Positions 1-8,997 of a DNA stretch of 64,000 nt are shown here, in pieces (within the stretch, counting starts at the first letter, position 1; every line of letters starts with the position of its first letter). The position numbers and the translations under genes are program-made. The notes under the pieces were generated by a model that was given only the letters and a program-made list of their open reading frames with translations, searched no databases and was not told the origin of the DNA. The stretch covers positions 1 through 64,000 of the forward strand of contig NZ_CABVQK010000013.1 of assembly GCF_902499335.1 (NCBI RefSeq), in the 5' to 3' direction. This DNA is from Burkholderia lata (lineage in GTDB: Bacteria > Pseudomonadota > Gammaproteobacteria > Burkholderiales > Burkholderiaceae).

Positions 1-239
1 GCGATCTCGATCAGCCGCTGCAGGCGCGGATCGACGAAGAACTCGCGCCAGCCGATGGCGGTCGCCGCCTGGCCGTTCGCGCTGCGCGCGCCGGCCGCCC
101 CCGGCTGCGTCGCGTAGACGCCGCCGGCCGGGTACGCCTGTGCGACGGGCGCATCGGGCCGCTTGTAATGCGGCGCCATCGTGCAGCCCGTGGCAAAGAG
201 CGCGACCGCGATTGCAGTCAAAGCGTGTTTTTGCATCAT
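1..239 (-). CDS. oprB: RND efflux outer-membrane lipoprotein, N-terminal part (cut by window edge)
   Basis: Only about 79 N-terminal residues are visible; the rest lies beyond the left edge. The protein starts with a lipoprotein signal peptide ending ATGC (lipidated Cys about residue 19), followed by 'MAPHYKRPDAP', the usual start of NodT/OprM-family outer-membrane channels. The later visible part (AIGWREFFVDPRLQRLIEIA) is the conserved start of the mature channel. The start ATG overlaps the stop of the pump gene in an ATGA arrangement (an alternative ATG lies one codon further in), so the gene is the last cistron of the efflux operon and probably translationally coupled. Role by family: the outer-membrane exit duct of the tripartite pump. 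The OprB name follows the B. pseudomallei BpeAB-OprB system, which also has a divergent TetR gene; assignment to that system rather than another RND system is from memory. Confidence 0.85.
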   Translation of the reverse strand, partial: MMQKHALTAIAVALFATGCTMAPHYKRPDAPVAQAYPAGGVYATQPGAAGARSANGQAATAIGWREFFVDPRLQRLIEI

Positions 240-3200
240 CACTGTCCCTTGTTGCCTTCGTCGCCGTTGCCCGGCTTCTCTTCGTGGTGCGAGTGCTCCT
301 GAGCCAGGCGCAGCGCCTCGTCGACGTCTTCCTTCTCGCCGCTGAAGATCGCGCGGATCTTCACGAAGAACATCGGGATCATGAAGATCGCGAGGAACGT
401 CGCCGTGATCATCCCGCCGATCACGCCCGTACCGATTGCGTGCTGGCTGGCCGAACCCGCGCCGTTGGAGATCGCGAGCGGCATCACGCCGAGAATGAAC
501 GCGAGCGACGTCATCAGGATCGGACGCAGCCGCAGGCGCGCCGCTTCCAGCGCGGCCTCGATCGGCCCCATCTTCTCCGTCACCTGGAGTTCGCGCGCGA
601 ACTCCACGATCAGGATCGCGTTCTTCGCGGACAAGCCCACGGTAGTCAGCAGGCCGACCTGGAAGAACACGTCGTTCTCGAGGCCGCGCATCGTTGCCGC
701 AAGCAGTGCACCGATCACGCCGAGCGGCACCACCATGATCACCGAGAACGGGATCGACCAGCTTTCATACAGCGCCGCGAGACACAGGAACACGACGAGG
801 ATCGAGATCGCGTACAGGATCGGCGCCTGCGAGCCGGACTGGATTTCCTGGAACGACAGGCCGGTCCACGAGTAGCCGATACCGACCGGCAGCTTCTTCG
901 CGAGCCCTTCCATCGCAGTCATCGCCTGACCGGTCGACTTGCCCGGTGCGGCCTGACCCTGGATTTCCATCGCCGACACACCGTTGTAGCGCTCGAGCTT
1001 CGGCGAACCGTACGTCCAGTGACCGGTCGCGAACGAACTGAACGGCACCATCCCGCCCGACCCGTTGCGCACGTACCAGATGTTCAGGTCTTCCGGCGTC
1101 ATCCGGAACGGTGCGTCCGCCTGCACGTAGACCTTCTTGATCCGGCCGTCAGTATCCAGGAAGTTGTTCACGTACTTCGACGCCCAAGCGATCGAGAACG
1201 TCTGGTCGATCGCATCCGCCGTCACGCCGAGCGCGTTCGCCTTCTCGCGATCGATGTCGACCTTGTACTGCGGCGTATCGTTCAGGCCGTTCGGACGCAC
1301 GCCCTGCAGCGTCGGATCCTTCGAGGCCATCCCGAGCAGCTGGTTACGCGCGGCCATCAGTGCATCGTGGCCGAGACCCGCGTTGTCCGTCAGCTCGAAG
1401 TCGAAGCCGGCAGCCGTACCGAGTTCAGGAATCGACGGCGGGTTGAACGGGATCACGATCGCGTCCTTGTAGCCCGCGTAGCGCCCGAACATCCGGCCGA
1501 TCAGTGCCTGCACCTTCTGGTTCGCATGCTGACGCTGCGAGTAGTCCTTCAGGCGCACGAACACGAGACCGGAGTTCTGGCCGCGGCCCGCGAAGCTGAA
1601 GCCGTTGACCGTGAACGCCGATTCGACGATTTCCTTCTCGTCCTTCAGCAGGTAGTCGGAAATGTTCGCGAGCGTCTTCGCGGTCGTTTCCTGCGTCGAG
1701 CCCGACGGCGTCTGCACGATCACGAACATCAGGCCCTGGTCTTCATCCGGCAGGAACGACTTCGGCAGGCGCACGAACAGCAGGCCAACCGCGACGATCA
1801 CGACCAGGTAGATGATGAGCCAGCGGCCCGAGCGCTTGATCACGTGGTGCACGCCGACGTGGTACTTGTCGCGGCTGTTGTTGAACGTGCGGTTGAACCA
1901 GCCGAAGAAGCCCTTCTTCTCTTCGTGATGCCCTTGCGGGATCGGCTTGAGGATCGTCGCGCACAGTGCCGGCGTCAGAATCAACGCGACGAGCACCGAC
2001 AGCACCATCGCCGACACGATCGTCAGCGAGAACTGACGATAGATCGCGCCGACCGAGCCACCCGAGAACGCCACCGGGACGAACACCGCCGACAGCACGA
2101 GCGCCACGCCGACGAGTGCGCCGGTGATCTGGCCCATCGCCTTGCGAGTCGCCTCCTTCGGTGACAGCCCTTCTTCCGCCATCACGCGCTCGACGTTCTC
2201 CACCACCACGATCGCATCGTCCACCAGCAGGCCGATTGCGAGCACGAGGCCGAACATCGACAGCGTGTTGATCGAGAAGCCCACCATCGACATGATCGCG
2301 AACGTACCGAGCAGCACGACCGGCACCGCGATCGTCGGGATGATCGTCGCCCGCAGGTTCTGCAGGAACAGATACATCACGAGGAACACGAGCACGATAC
2401 CTTCGAGCAGCGTCTTGACCACTTCCTCGATCGACAGCTTCACGAACGGCGTCGTGTCGTACGGGTACTTCACGACGAGGCCGTGCGGGAAGAACGGTGC
2501 CAGTTCGTCGATCTTCGCGCGCACGGCCTTCGCGGTCGCGAGCGCGTTCGCGTTGGTCGCGAGCTGGATACCGAGTGCCGCGGTCGGCTGACCGTTGTAC
2601 TTCGTGTCGAAGTTGTAGTTTTCGCCGCCGAGTTCAATCTTCGCGACATCCTTCAGGCGAACCTGCGAGCCGTCCTGGTTGACCTTCAGCAGGATGTTGC
2701 CGAACTGCGCGGGCGTCTGCAGCAGCGTCGATTCGGTGATCGTCGCCTGCAGCATCGTGCCCGGCGTGGACGGCGTGCCGCCGATCTGGCCGCCTGCGAT
2801 CTGCACGTTCTGTGCGGAGATCGCGGTCGACACGTCGACCGGCGTGAGGCCGTAGTTCGTCAGGCGATTCGCATCGAGCCAGATCCGCATCGCGTACTGC
2901 GAGCCGAACAGCGTGACGGTACCGACGCCGTTCAACCGGCTGATCGGGTCCTTCACGTGCGACGCCACGAAGTTCGCGAGGTCGTACTTGTTCATGCTGC
3001 CGTCTTCGGAGTTGAAGGCGAGCACCAGCAGGAAGCTGCTGCTCGACTTCGTCACCGAAAGGCCGAGCTGCTGCACGACCTGCGGCAGAATCGGCGTCGC
3101 GAGCGACAGCTTGTTCTGCACCTGGACCTGTGCAATGTCGGCGTTGGTGCCCGGCGCGAAGGTCAGCGTGATCGTCGCGTTGCCCGAGTCATCGCTGGTC

Positions 3201-3439
3201 GACGACATGTACAGGAAATTGTCGAGGCCGCTCATCTGCTGCTCGATCACCTGCGTCACCGTGTCTTCCACCGTCTTCGCGGAAGCGCCCGGGTAGTTCG
3301 CGGTGATCTGGATCGATGGCGGCGCGATCGTCGGATACTGCGAGATCGGCAGCGTGAAGATCGCTGCAACCCCGGCCAGCATCAGGATGATGGCGATCAC
3401 CCACGCGAAGATCGGGCGATCGATAAAAAACTTTGCCAT
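239..3439 (-). CDS. bpeB: RND multidrug efflux inner-membrane transporter
   Basis: At 1066 residues this is full length for the hydrophobe/amphiphile efflux-1 (AcrB/MexB) family. It begins [16 protein letters not shown], the standard first membrane helix. The proton-relay aspartates are D407-D408 in '[18 protein letters not shown]'; the relay lysine lies in '[13 protein letters not shown]' in the C-terminal half. Two large periplasmic loops follow TM1 and TM7, as expected. The C-terminal tail is charged and His/Glu-rich. By family it exports drugs by proton antiport as a trimer in the inner membrane, working with the fusion protein encoded 15 bp upstream and the outer-membrane lipoprotein overlapping its stop codon. 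Transcription is probably driven from the operator region near 4980, shared with a TetR repressor. Which compounds it exports cannot be read from the sequence. Confidence 0.95.
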   Translation of the reverse strand: MAKFFIDRPIFAWVIAIILMLAGVAAIFTLPISQYPTIAPPSIQITANYPGASAKTVEDTVTQVIEQQMSGLDNFLYMSSTSDDSGNATITLTFAPGTNADIAQVQVQNKLSLATPILPQVVQQLGLSVTKSSSSFLLVLAFNSEDGSMNKYDLANFVASHVKDPISRLNGVGTVTLFGSQYAMRIWLDANRLTNYGLTPVDVSTAISAQNVQIAGGQIGGTPSTPGTMLQATITESTLLQTPAQFGNILLKVNQDGSQVRLKDVAKIELGGENYNFDTKYNGQPTAALGIQLATNANALATAKAVRAKIDELAPFFPHGLVVKYPYDTTPFVKLSIEEVVKTLLEGIVLVFLVMYLFLQNLRATIIPTIAVPVVLLGTFAIMSMVGFSINTLSMFGLVLAIGLLVDDAIVVVENVERVMAEEGLSPKEATRKAMGQITGALVGVALVLSAVFVPVAFSGGSVGAIYRQFSLTIVSAMVLSVLVALILTPALCATILKPIPQGHHEEKKGFFGWFNRTFNNSRDKYHVGVHHVIKRSGRWLIIYLVVIVAVGLLFVRLPKSFLPDEDQGLMFVIVQTPSGSTQETTAKTLANISDYLLKDEKEIVESAFTVNGFSFAGRGQNSGLVFVRLKDYSQRQHANQKVQALIGRMFGRYAGYKDAIVIPFNPPSIPELGTAAGFDFELTDNAGLGHDALMAARNQLLGMASKDPTLQGVRPNGLNDTPQYKVDIDREKANALGVTADAIDQTFSIAWASKYVNNFLDTDGRIKKVYVQADAPFRMTPEDLNIWYVRNGSGGMVPFSSFATGHWTYGSPKLERYNGVSAMEIQGQAAPGKSTGQAMTAMEGLAKKLPVGIGYSWTGLSFQEIQSGSQAPILYAISILVVFLCLAALYESWSIPFSVIMVVPLGVIGALLAATMRGLENDVFFQVGLLTTVGLSAKNAILIVEFARELQVTEKMGPIEAALEAARLRLRPILMTSLAFILGVMPLAISNGAGSASQHAIGTGVIGGMITATFLAIFMIPMFFVKIRAIFSGEKEDVDEALRLAQEHSHHEEKPGNGDEGNKGQ

Positions 3440-3454
3440 GAAACAGGCTCCCTG

Positions 3455-4732
3455 TTATTGCGCGCTCGAAGCAGCGGCAGCACTCGCCGGCGCAGCGCCC
3501 GATGCGGCAGCACCGGAAGCGGCAGCGGCGCCGGAACCGGCGGCAGCCGGCGCGGCGGTGGTGGCGGCGGCGCCCGATGCGGCATCGGCCGCCGGTGCGA
3601 GCTGCGCCGGTACCGACTTCACGGTCGCACCCGGGCGCACCTTCTCGCCGCCCTGCACGATCACGTGGTCGCCCGCCTGCAGACCGCCTTCGACGATCCA
3701 GTTCTGGCCCTGCATGCCGGTGGTCTTCAGCGGACGCGGCTCGACCTTGTTGCCGGCGTTCACCACCATCGCGATCGCCTGCCCCTTCTGGTCATGCGTG
3801 ACGCCGATCTGCGGCACCAGGAACGCGTTCTCGTTCACGCCTTCCTCGATCCGTGCGCGCACGAACATGCCCGGCAGCAGCACGCGGCCCGGGTTCGGGA
3901 AGACCGCGCGGATCGTCACCGAACCGGTGGCCTGGTCGACCGTCACGTCCGAGAACTGCAGCTTGCCGGCTTCCGAGTAGGTCTTGCCGTCTTCCAGGAT
4001 CAGCGACACCTTCGCGGCGCCAGGGCCGCTCGTCTTCAGGCGGCCGCTTTGCACGTCCTGACGCAGCTTCAGGCCTTCGAGGCTCGACTGCGTGAGGTCC
4101 ACATACACCGGGTCGAGCTGCTGCACCGTCGACATCAGCGTCGCCTGGCTCGCCTGCACGTAGGCGCCCGGCGTCACTTGCGAGATGCCGACGCGGCCGG
4201 TGATCGGCGAGACGACATCGGTATAGCCGAGGTTGATCTGCGCGGTGTCGACCGCCGCCTTGCCGGCCGCGACGTCCGCCGCGGCCTGGCCCTGCGTGGC
4301 CACCGCGTTGTCGTAGTCCTGCTTGCTGACCGCGTTCGCGGCCACCAGCACCTTGTAGCGTGCGACGAGAGCGTTCTGCGTGACGAGGTTCGCCTGCGCC
4401 TTCGCGAGCGTTGCCTTCGCGCTGTTCAAGGCGGCGACATACGGCGCCGGATCGATCTTGTACAGACGCTGGCCGGCCTTGACGTCGGTACCTTCGGTGA
4501 ATTCACGGCGCAGCACGATGCCGTCCACCCGTGCACGCACTTGCGCGACGAGGAATGCGCTGGTGCGGCCCGGCAGTTCGCTGAAGACTGGTACGGCTTG
4601 CGGCTGGACGGTGACGACGCCGACTTCCGGCGTTTGCGGCGGCGGTGCCGATTCTTTTTTCCCGCACGCGGCCAGGAAAACGGCGGCCGTCGCGACAGTG
4701 ATTAAGCGGTATGGAACCCGTTCGACGCGCAT
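3455..4732 (-). CDS. bpeA: RND efflux periplasmic membrane fusion lipoprotein
   Basis: 425 residues, AcrA/MexA family. The ATG at 4732 was chosen because it follows an AGAGGTCG ribosome-binding site and starts a lipoprotein signal peptide ending LAAC (lipidated Cys23). The longer in-frame extension upstream has no such signal. Features in order: barrel-sandwich start 'GVVTVQPQAVPVFSELPGRT', 'VRARVDGIVLRREFTEG' lipoyl-like half-motif, an alpha-helical hairpin rich in Ala/Gln, 'GYTDVVSPITGRVG' second half-motif, beta-barrel, then an unusual Ala/Pro/Ser-rich low-complexity tail of about 45 residues. It links the inner-membrane pump to the outer-membrane channel. First gene of the efflux operon. 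Confidence 0.94.
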   Translation of the reverse strand: MRVERVPYRLITVATAAVFLAACGKKESAPPPQTPEVGVVTVQPQAVPVFSELPGRTSAFLVAQVRARVDGIVLRREFTEGTDVKAGQRLYKIDPAPYVAALNSAKATLAKAQANLVTQNALVARYKVLVAANAVSKQDYDNAVATQGQAAADVAAGKAAVDTAQINLGYTDVVSPITGRVGISQVTPGAYVQASQATLMSTVQQLDPVYVDLTQSSLEGLKLRQDVQSGRLKTSGPGAAKVSLILEDGKTYSEAGKLQFSDVTVDQATGSVTIRAVFPNPGRVLLPGMFVRARIEEGVNENAFLVPQIGVTHDQKGQAIAMVVNAGNKVEPRPLKTTGMQGQNWIVEGGLQAGDHVIVQGGEKVRPGATVKSVPAQLAPAADAASGAAATTAAPAAAGSGAAAASGAAASGAAPASAAAASSAQ

Positions 4733-4976
4733 GGAGCGACCTCTGTGTATAACCAATGGAATAAGTGCCGCACCCGACCGGAGGGAGCGCAACACGGATG
4801 CGCCTCACGGCGCAGATCGAACACCTGAATTACTGGACTGCTAGATACAGCAAGCGGCACGAAACCTCCGTGCCGACAGGTTGCCCCGCAACTGCGGACT
4901 GGTACTTTGGCGGGAATCAGCAGAGTGGGATATTAACTGATTGCCACTTGGGTCATTCGATCGTAGGGTGGTATTG

Positions 4977-5000
4977 TATATACATTCATGAATGTATGTA
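4977..5000. promoter_or_regulatory. AcrR/TetR-type operator with overlapping efflux promoter
   Basis: The core ACATTCATGAATGT is perfectly palindromic, and 18 bases (4980-4997) form a perfect inverted repeat. The 24-base site agrees at 21 positions with the E. coli AcrR operator as I remember it. On the minus strand a TTACAT -35 (5001-4996) and TACAAT -10 (4978-4973) with 17-base spacing would place the operator across the efflux promoter. The same site could also control the divergent TetR gene. The surrounding intergenic stretch (4733-5135) shows no other coding signal. Confidence 0.75.
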
Positions 5001-5135
5001 AAAAGCCCGTTTATGCCCGGCCGGCTGTCCAGTCTTACGAATTGTTACCAGTCGCAAGCATAGCCCGTCTCCACGACGGCGACGAGGGTTGCCGACCCTA
5101 TATTCACCTACGATCGATTCCAATCAGGCCTGCAC

Positions 5136-5777
5136 ATGGTCAGACGTACCAAGGAGGAGGCGCTCGAGACGCGCAATCGCATTCTCGACGCCGCCGAACA
5201 CGTGTTCTTCGAGAAGGGGGTGTCGCACACGTCGCTCGCCGACATCGCGCAGCATGCCGGCGTGACGCGCGGCGCAATCTACTGGCACTTCGCGAACAAG
5301 AGCGACCTGTTCGACGCGATGTTCGACCGCGTGTTTCTGCCGATCGACGAGTTGAAGCGGATGCCGCTCGACGCGCCGGGCGGCAATCCGCTCGAGAAGA
5401 TCCGTCAGATCCTGATCTGGTGCCTGCTCGGCGTGCAGCGCGACGCGCAGTTGCGCCGCGTGTTCAGCATCCTGTTCATGAAGTGCGAATACGTCGCGGA
5501 CCTGGAGCCGCTGCTGCAGCGCAACCGCGCGGGGATGAGCGAGGCGCTGCATGCGATCGACGCCGATCTCGCGGGCGCGGTGCGGCTCAAGCTGCTGCCC
5601 GAGCGGCTCGATACGTGGCGCGCGACGCTGATGCTGCACACACTCGTCAGCGGTTTCGTGCGTGACATGCTGATGCTGCCCGACGAGGTCGACGCCGAGC
5701 AGCATGCGGAAAAGCTCGTCGACGGCTGTTTCGACATGCTGCGCTACAGCCCGGCGATGCTGAAGGACGGCGACTGA
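5136..5777 (+). CDS. bpeR: TetR-family repressor of the adjacent RND efflux operon
   Basis: 213 residues, normal for TetR/AcrR regulators. The N-terminal helix-turn-helix is clear at about residues 10-57 (TRNRILDAAEHVFFEKG, SLADIAQHAGVTRGAIYWHF, then NKSDLFDAM). The C-terminal 150 residues form the ligand-binding domain typical of multidrug-binding repressors. Divergent from the efflux operon, with the AcrR-like palindrome in the 403-base gap, so repression of the pump and itself is the obvious role. A hairpin followed by TTTTCGTTT lies directly after the stop codon. The name BpeR/AmrR depends on which RND system this is. Confidence 0.92.
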   Translation: MVRRTKEEALETRNRILDAAEHVFFEKGVSHTSLADIAQHAGVTRGAIYWHFANKSDLFDAMFDRVFLPIDELKRMPLDAPGGNPLEKIRQILIWCLLGVQRDAQLRRVFSILFMKCEYVADLEPLLQRNRAGMSEALHAIDADLAGAVRLKLLPERLDTWRATLMLHTLVSGFVRDMLMLPDEVDAEQHAEKLVDGCFDMLRYSPAMLKDGD

Positions 5778-5811
5778 CCGCGCGGCGAACGCTCGCCCGC
5801 GGTTTTCGTTT
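5777..5811 (+). terminator. Rho-independent terminator of the tetR gene
   Basis: The stem begins at the last base of the TGA stop: ACCGCG(c)GGCGA pairs with TCGCCCGCGGT with one bulged C, followed by TTTTCGTTTC. It lies between two convergent genes. Confidence 0.7.
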
Positions 5812-5883
5812 CATCGGTCGGTGCGCCGGGCCTCGCGCCGACCTTGCCAACGCCCCGCCCGCGCCCTGTTCTCCCCTCCCCGT

Positions 5884-6561
5884 TCAGGCCGCCTTCGCGC
5901 GCTGCGCGCGGGCCCGCTGGTTCGACGCGGCAACCGAATCGCGCTTCGGCATCGGCGCACCGGCGAGTCCCGCGATCCATGCATCAGTCGACATCACGGC
6001 CGCGAAATTCGACTGGAACACGACCGCGTACGCGCGGTGAATCTCCTCGGCGCTCACCGCGCCCGCTTCGTTCTCGTACGGCAGCGTGCCCGTCGCGTCA
6101 TTGAGGTACTCGACATTCAGCCCCGCGTGCGCCGCGTGATAGACCGTCGACGCATTGCAGTTGTGCGTCATGTAGCCGGCCACCGCGAGCGTGTCGATCC
6201 CGTGCGCCTCGAGCCACGCGGCGAGATCGGTCCCGGCAAACGAGCTTGCCTGCTTCTTCTCGATCAGGTGCGCATACGGCCGGCCGGCAACGACCGCGTG
6301 CAGCGCGACGCCGTCGGAGCCGGGTGCGAAGATCGGCGCGCCGGCCGGCGCGACGTGCTGGACGACGACCACCGGCACGCCGGCCGCATGCGCGGCATCG
6401 ATCGCGCGGCCGATGTTCGCGAGCGACACGTCGAGCGGCGGATACTCGATCGGCAGGTTGCCCGTCACGTACTCGTTCTGGACGTCGATCACGATCAGCG
6501 CGCGGCGGGAAGCCGGCCGGGAAACGGAAGGGGAAGCGGATTGCGGGACGGCGTTCGACAT
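5884..6561 (-). CDS. Isochorismatase-family cysteine hydrolase
   Basis: 225 residues. The start ATG at 6561 has a good AGGAG site (AGGAGCCCGCC-ATG); the longer frame upstream lacks one. The cysteine-hydrolase triad is visible: Asp26 in 'ALIVIDVQNEY', Lys102/103 in 'HLIEKKQASSF', and Cys135 in 'AGYMTHNCNAST'. The motifs fit the isochorismatase-like hydrolases (nicotinamidase, N-carbamoylsarcosine amidase and relatives), which hydrolyse amides or vinyl ethers; the substrate cannot be named from sequence. It is divergent from a GlxA-type AraC regulator across 152 bases that hold a long inverted repeat, which suggests this gene is that regulator's target. Confidence 0.88.
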   Translation of the reverse strand: MSNAVPQSASPSVSRPASRRALIVIDVQNEYVTGNLPIEYPPLDVSLANIGRAIDAAHAAGVPVVVVQHVAPAGAPIFAPGSDGVALHAVVAGRPYAHLIEKKQASSFAGTDLAAWLEAHGIDTLAVAGYMTHNCNASTVYHAAHAGLNVEYLNDATGTLPYENEAGAVSAEEIHRAYAVVFQSNFAAVMSTDAWIAGLAGAPMPKRDSVAASNQRARAQRAKAA

Positions 6562-6658
6562 GGCGGGCTCCTGGTCCGGGGGCGCTGCCCCGCCCCCGGA
6601 TGGGACGGCCAGCGGCGCGATGCGATGCATTGTCGGCGCGCCTCGCTCACGCGGACAG

Positions 6659-6693
6659 TGGCCCGATAGCCATTCTTCGATAGAATCGGGCCA
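6659..6693. promoter_or_regulatory. Inverted repeat between cysteine hydrolase and GlxA-type regulator
   Basis: TGGCCCGAT (6659-6667) and ATCGGGCCA (6685-6693) are perfect 9-base inverted arms with a 17-base centre. A TAGAAT -10-like box (6681-6686) for the regulator gene overlaps the right arm, so a protein bound here could block that promoter. The site is 21 bases upstream of the ATG at 6714. Confidence 0.5.
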
Positions 6694-6713
6694 TCGCCAT
6701 TCCGGAGCCCGCC

Positions 6714-7727
6714 ATGACTGCCGTTGCGCTCACCCGACCCGCCCCGCCCGCGCCGACCGTCGTTGCCGTGATCGCATACGACGGCATCAGCCCGTTCCAT
6801 CTGTCGGTGCCATCCGTCGTGTTCGGCAAGGAACGCGATGCCGCCGCGTCGCCCGCGTTCGAGTTTCGCGTCTGCTCGGCCGAGCGCGGCCCGCTGTCGA
6901 CGACGGGCGGCTTCACGATCACCGCGCCGTACGGACTCGACGGGCTCGACGACGCGGACATCGTCATCGTGCCGGCATGGCGCGACCCGGACGAAGCGCC
7001 GCCCGACGTGCTGGTCGACGCCGTCCGCGCGGTCGCCGCGCGTGGCGCGCAGCTCGTCGGGCTGTGTCTCGGCGCCTACGTGCTCGCCGCGGCCGGCCTG
7101 CTCGACGGCCGCCCGGCCACCACGCACTGGGCATGGGCCGACGACTTCGCGCAACGCTTTCCACGCGTGAAGCTCGATCCGGACGTGCTGTACGTGGACG
7201 ACGGCAATCTGATGACGTCGGCCGGCACGGCCGCGGGGCTCGACTGCTGCCTGCACGTCGTGCGGCGGCGTTTCGGCTCGGACGCCGCGAATCAGATCGC
7301 GCGCCGCCTCGTGATCCCGCCGCACCGCCAGGGCGGGCAGGCGCAATACGTGCCGCAGCCGGTCGCCGCACACCCGCGCGATGCGCGGCTCGCGGGCCTG
7401 CTCGACTGGGTGCGCGCGCACCTCGACACCGCGCACAGCGTCGATTCGCTCGCCGAACGCGTGCTGATGAGCCGGCGCACGTTCACGCGCCACTTCCGCC
7501 AGGCGACCGGCACGACCGTCACCGCGTGGCTGCAGGCCGAGCGGCTCGCGCGCGCGCAGCATCTGCTGGAAACCACCGGGCAGTCGATCGATGCGATCGC
7601 GCAGGCGGCCGGCTACGGATCGAGCGTGTCGCTGCGCCAGCATTTCGCGGGCGCGCTCGGCACCTCGCCGTCCGCGTATCGAAGGGAATTTCGCGGCGCC
7701 GGAGCCGGCGCCGATGCCGCGCGGTAA
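6714..7727 (+). CDS. GlxA-family transcriptional regulator (DJ-1/PfpI domain + AraC HTH)
   Basis: 337 residues. The N-terminal part, about residues 15-185, is a DJ-1/PfpI-type domain ('VVAVIAYDGISPFHLSVPSVVFG', 'GLCLGAYVLAAAGLLDGRPATTHWAW', 'SAGTAAGLDCCLHVVRR'). The C-terminal part, about 220-330, is an AraC double helix-turn-helix ('VDSLAERVLMSRRTFTRHFRQATG', 'SIDAIAQAAGYGSSVSLRQHF'). This architecture is the FtrA/GlxA class, whose members mostly control neighbouring amine or amide catabolic genes. It is divergent from the cysteine hydrolase. In such regulators the DJ-1 domain is thought to sense a ligand rather than catalyse. A similar regulator lies at 52098-53069. Confidence 0.9.
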   Translation: MTAVALTRPAPPAPTVVAVIAYDGISPFHLSVPSVVFGKERDAAASPAFEFRVCSAERGPLSTTGGFTITAPYGLDGLDDADIVIVPAWRDPDEAPPDVLVDAVRAVAARGAQLVGLCLGAYVLAAAGLLDGRPATTHWAWADDFAQRFPRVKLDPDVLYVDDGNLMTSAGTAAGLDCCLHVVRRRFGSDAANQIARRLVIPPHRQGGQAQYVPQPVAAHPRDARLAGLLDWVRAHLDTAHSVDSLAERVLMSRRTFTRHFRQATGTTVTAWLQAERLARAQHLLETTGQSIDAIAQAAGYGSSVSLRQHFAGALGTSPSAYRREFRGAGAGADAAR

Positions 7728-7769
7728 CGCGCGCGGCGGGCGGGCCTTGCAGCGGAACCGGCCCGCCGC

Positions 7770-8477
7770 TCAGCCGCCGTTGATCCAGCGCGCCGCGTAA
7801 AGCAGCAGCGCGACGAAGACGATCATCGCGGCCCACGCCCAGACCGGCACCGTGCCGGAGCCGCGATGCGGGAGCGCGCTGGCGGCACGCCCGGTCAGCG
7901 CGCCGCCGAGGTGCGGCGGCAGCGAACGCTTCGTCGCGGCCACCAGCGCCGCCGGACGCAGGAACACATGCTGGCGCCGCGGCGCGGCCGAGCGCGCGCG
8001 ATTCGGTGCGAGACCGTGCTTCGCCTGGACGACCGCGCAGAATTCACGGAAGAAATCGTCGGTCCATTCGCGCAGCGTATTTTCGATCTGCCGCCCCGGC
8101 AGTTCGGTGAGCGGGCCGCTCGCCGTCGCCCAGACCACGTACTCGATGCGCGTGGCGTTCGCGTCGTCATCCGGCATCAGCACGAGTTCGACCTGGCCGC
8201 GCAGTGCACCGAGCCCGTCGGCCCGCGCCTTGAAGTTGAGCACGCGGCGCGGTTGCCCTTCCGCGTCGCCCTGCTCGGCGGCCACATGCGCACGCACGTC
8301 GTAGCGGGCGCGCAGCGGGCCGAGCGGCACCGTGATCGTCAGCGCGAACTCGCCGTCCGCGAGCTTCACGAAGGATTCGCAATGGTCGAAGCTCGCGCGC
8401 AGCAACGCGAGATCCTCGAACGCCTCCCGCACGACAAGCGGCGCGAGCGGTACGCGTAATGTGTCGTTCAGTTCCAT
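7770..8477 (-). CDS. SRPBCC-family protein with C-terminal membrane anchor (CoxG-like)
   Basis: 235 residues. About residues 1-150 look like an SRPBCC/START-type hydrophobic-pocket fold related to CoxG (carbon monoxide dehydrogenase subunit G): 'MELNDTLRVPLAPLVVREAFEDL', 'FALTITVPLGPLRARYDV', 'RIEYVVWATASGPLTELPGRQIE', 'DDFFREFCAVVQA'. A charged linker follows, then one transmembrane helix close to the C terminus (VWAWAAMIVFVALLLYAARW). No CO-dehydrogenase genes are nearby, so a CoxG role in molybdenum hydroxylase maturation is not supported here. It follows the DUF427 gene by 28 bases on the same strand and probably shares its transcript. Confidence 0.75.
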   Translation of the reverse strand: MELNDTLRVPLAPLVVREAFEDLALLRASFDHCESFVKLADGEFALTITVPLGPLRARYDVRAHVAAEQGDAEGQPRRVLNFKARADGLGALRGQVELVLMPDDDANATRIEYVVWATASGPLTELPGRQIENTLREWTDDFFREFCAVVQAKHGLAPNRARSAAPRRQHVFLRPAALVAATKRSLPPHLGGALTGRAASALPHRGSGTVPVWAWAAMIVFVALLLYAARWINGG

Positions 8478-8505
8478 GACGCCTCCCCGATGAACACGCG
8501 CCGCA

Positions 8506-8865
8506 TCAGGACGTCTCGACGAGACTGTCGATCCGCGCGGCGTCGAAGGCGACGTAGTGCGCGAGCCCCAACGCAGCCGCCTTCGGTTCCTCGTAACTCC
8601 ATGCGGCGTTCTCGATCACGCCGTCTTCCGTCTGCAAGTCGAAGTGCACGGCCTCGCCCCTGAACGGGCAAGCGGACGTGACGCCCGATTTCACGAGCCG
8701 GCGCATGTTGACGTCGCCGCGCGGCAGGTAGTGGGTGTCCGGCAGGCCCGTTTCGCGCACGGTCAGCGCGCCGTGCGAATCGGCGTACGTGATGCCGCGA
8801 TGGATCACGCGCACGCGATGGCGGTTCGGCACGATTTCGAGACGAGGGTCGGCTGCGTCGGACAT
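8506..8865 (-). CDS. DUF427 domain protein
   Basis: 119 residues. The ATG at 8865 has a close AAGGAG site; the upstream in-frame ATG has none and would add a non-conserved leader. Family signs are 'RGITYADSHGALTVRETGLPDTHYLPRGDV', 'TSACPFRGEAVHFDL' and 'ENAAWSYEEPK', all typical of DUF427, a small beta-barrel family of unknown biochemical role. The strongly conserved 'CPFKG/CPFRG' motif is intact. Probably co-transcribed with the SRPBCC gene downstream. Confidence 0.85.
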   Translation of the reverse strand: MSDAADPRLEIVPNRHRVRVIHRGITYADSHGALTVRETGLPDTHYLPRGDVNMRRLVKSGVTSACPFRGEAVHFDLQTEDGVIENAAWSYEEPKAAALGLAHYVAFDAARIDSLVETS

Positions 8866-8904
8866 CGTTTCTCCTTGGGGCGGCCCGGCCAGGCCGGACT
8901 CAGG

Positions 8905-8939
8905 AAACGAAAAAGCCACGGCACGGGTGCCGTGGCTTT
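8905..8939 (-). terminator. Rho-independent terminator downstream of the small exported protein gene
   Basis: AAAGCCACGGCA (8912-8923), a four-base loop CGGG, and TGCCGTGGCTTT (8928-8939). Read on the minus strand the stem is followed by TTTTTCG. It separates the gene at 8998-9435 from the DUF427 gene. Confidence 0.8.
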
Positions 8940-8997
8940 CATTATGGGCGAAACCGCAGCCGAATGCGCGACCCCGGCCGGGGCCGCGCGCGGCGCG

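Noticed and set aside
140-2164. 674-codon plus-strand frame opposite the RND pump gene
   Set aside because: Arg/His/Asp-rich antisense frame typical of high-GC DNA; the opposite strand encodes a full-length, motif-complete pump.
7770-8477. Carbon monoxide dehydrogenase maturation role for the CoxG-like protein
   Set aside because: No cox or molybdenum hydroxylase genes are adjacent; only the fold similarity is supported.
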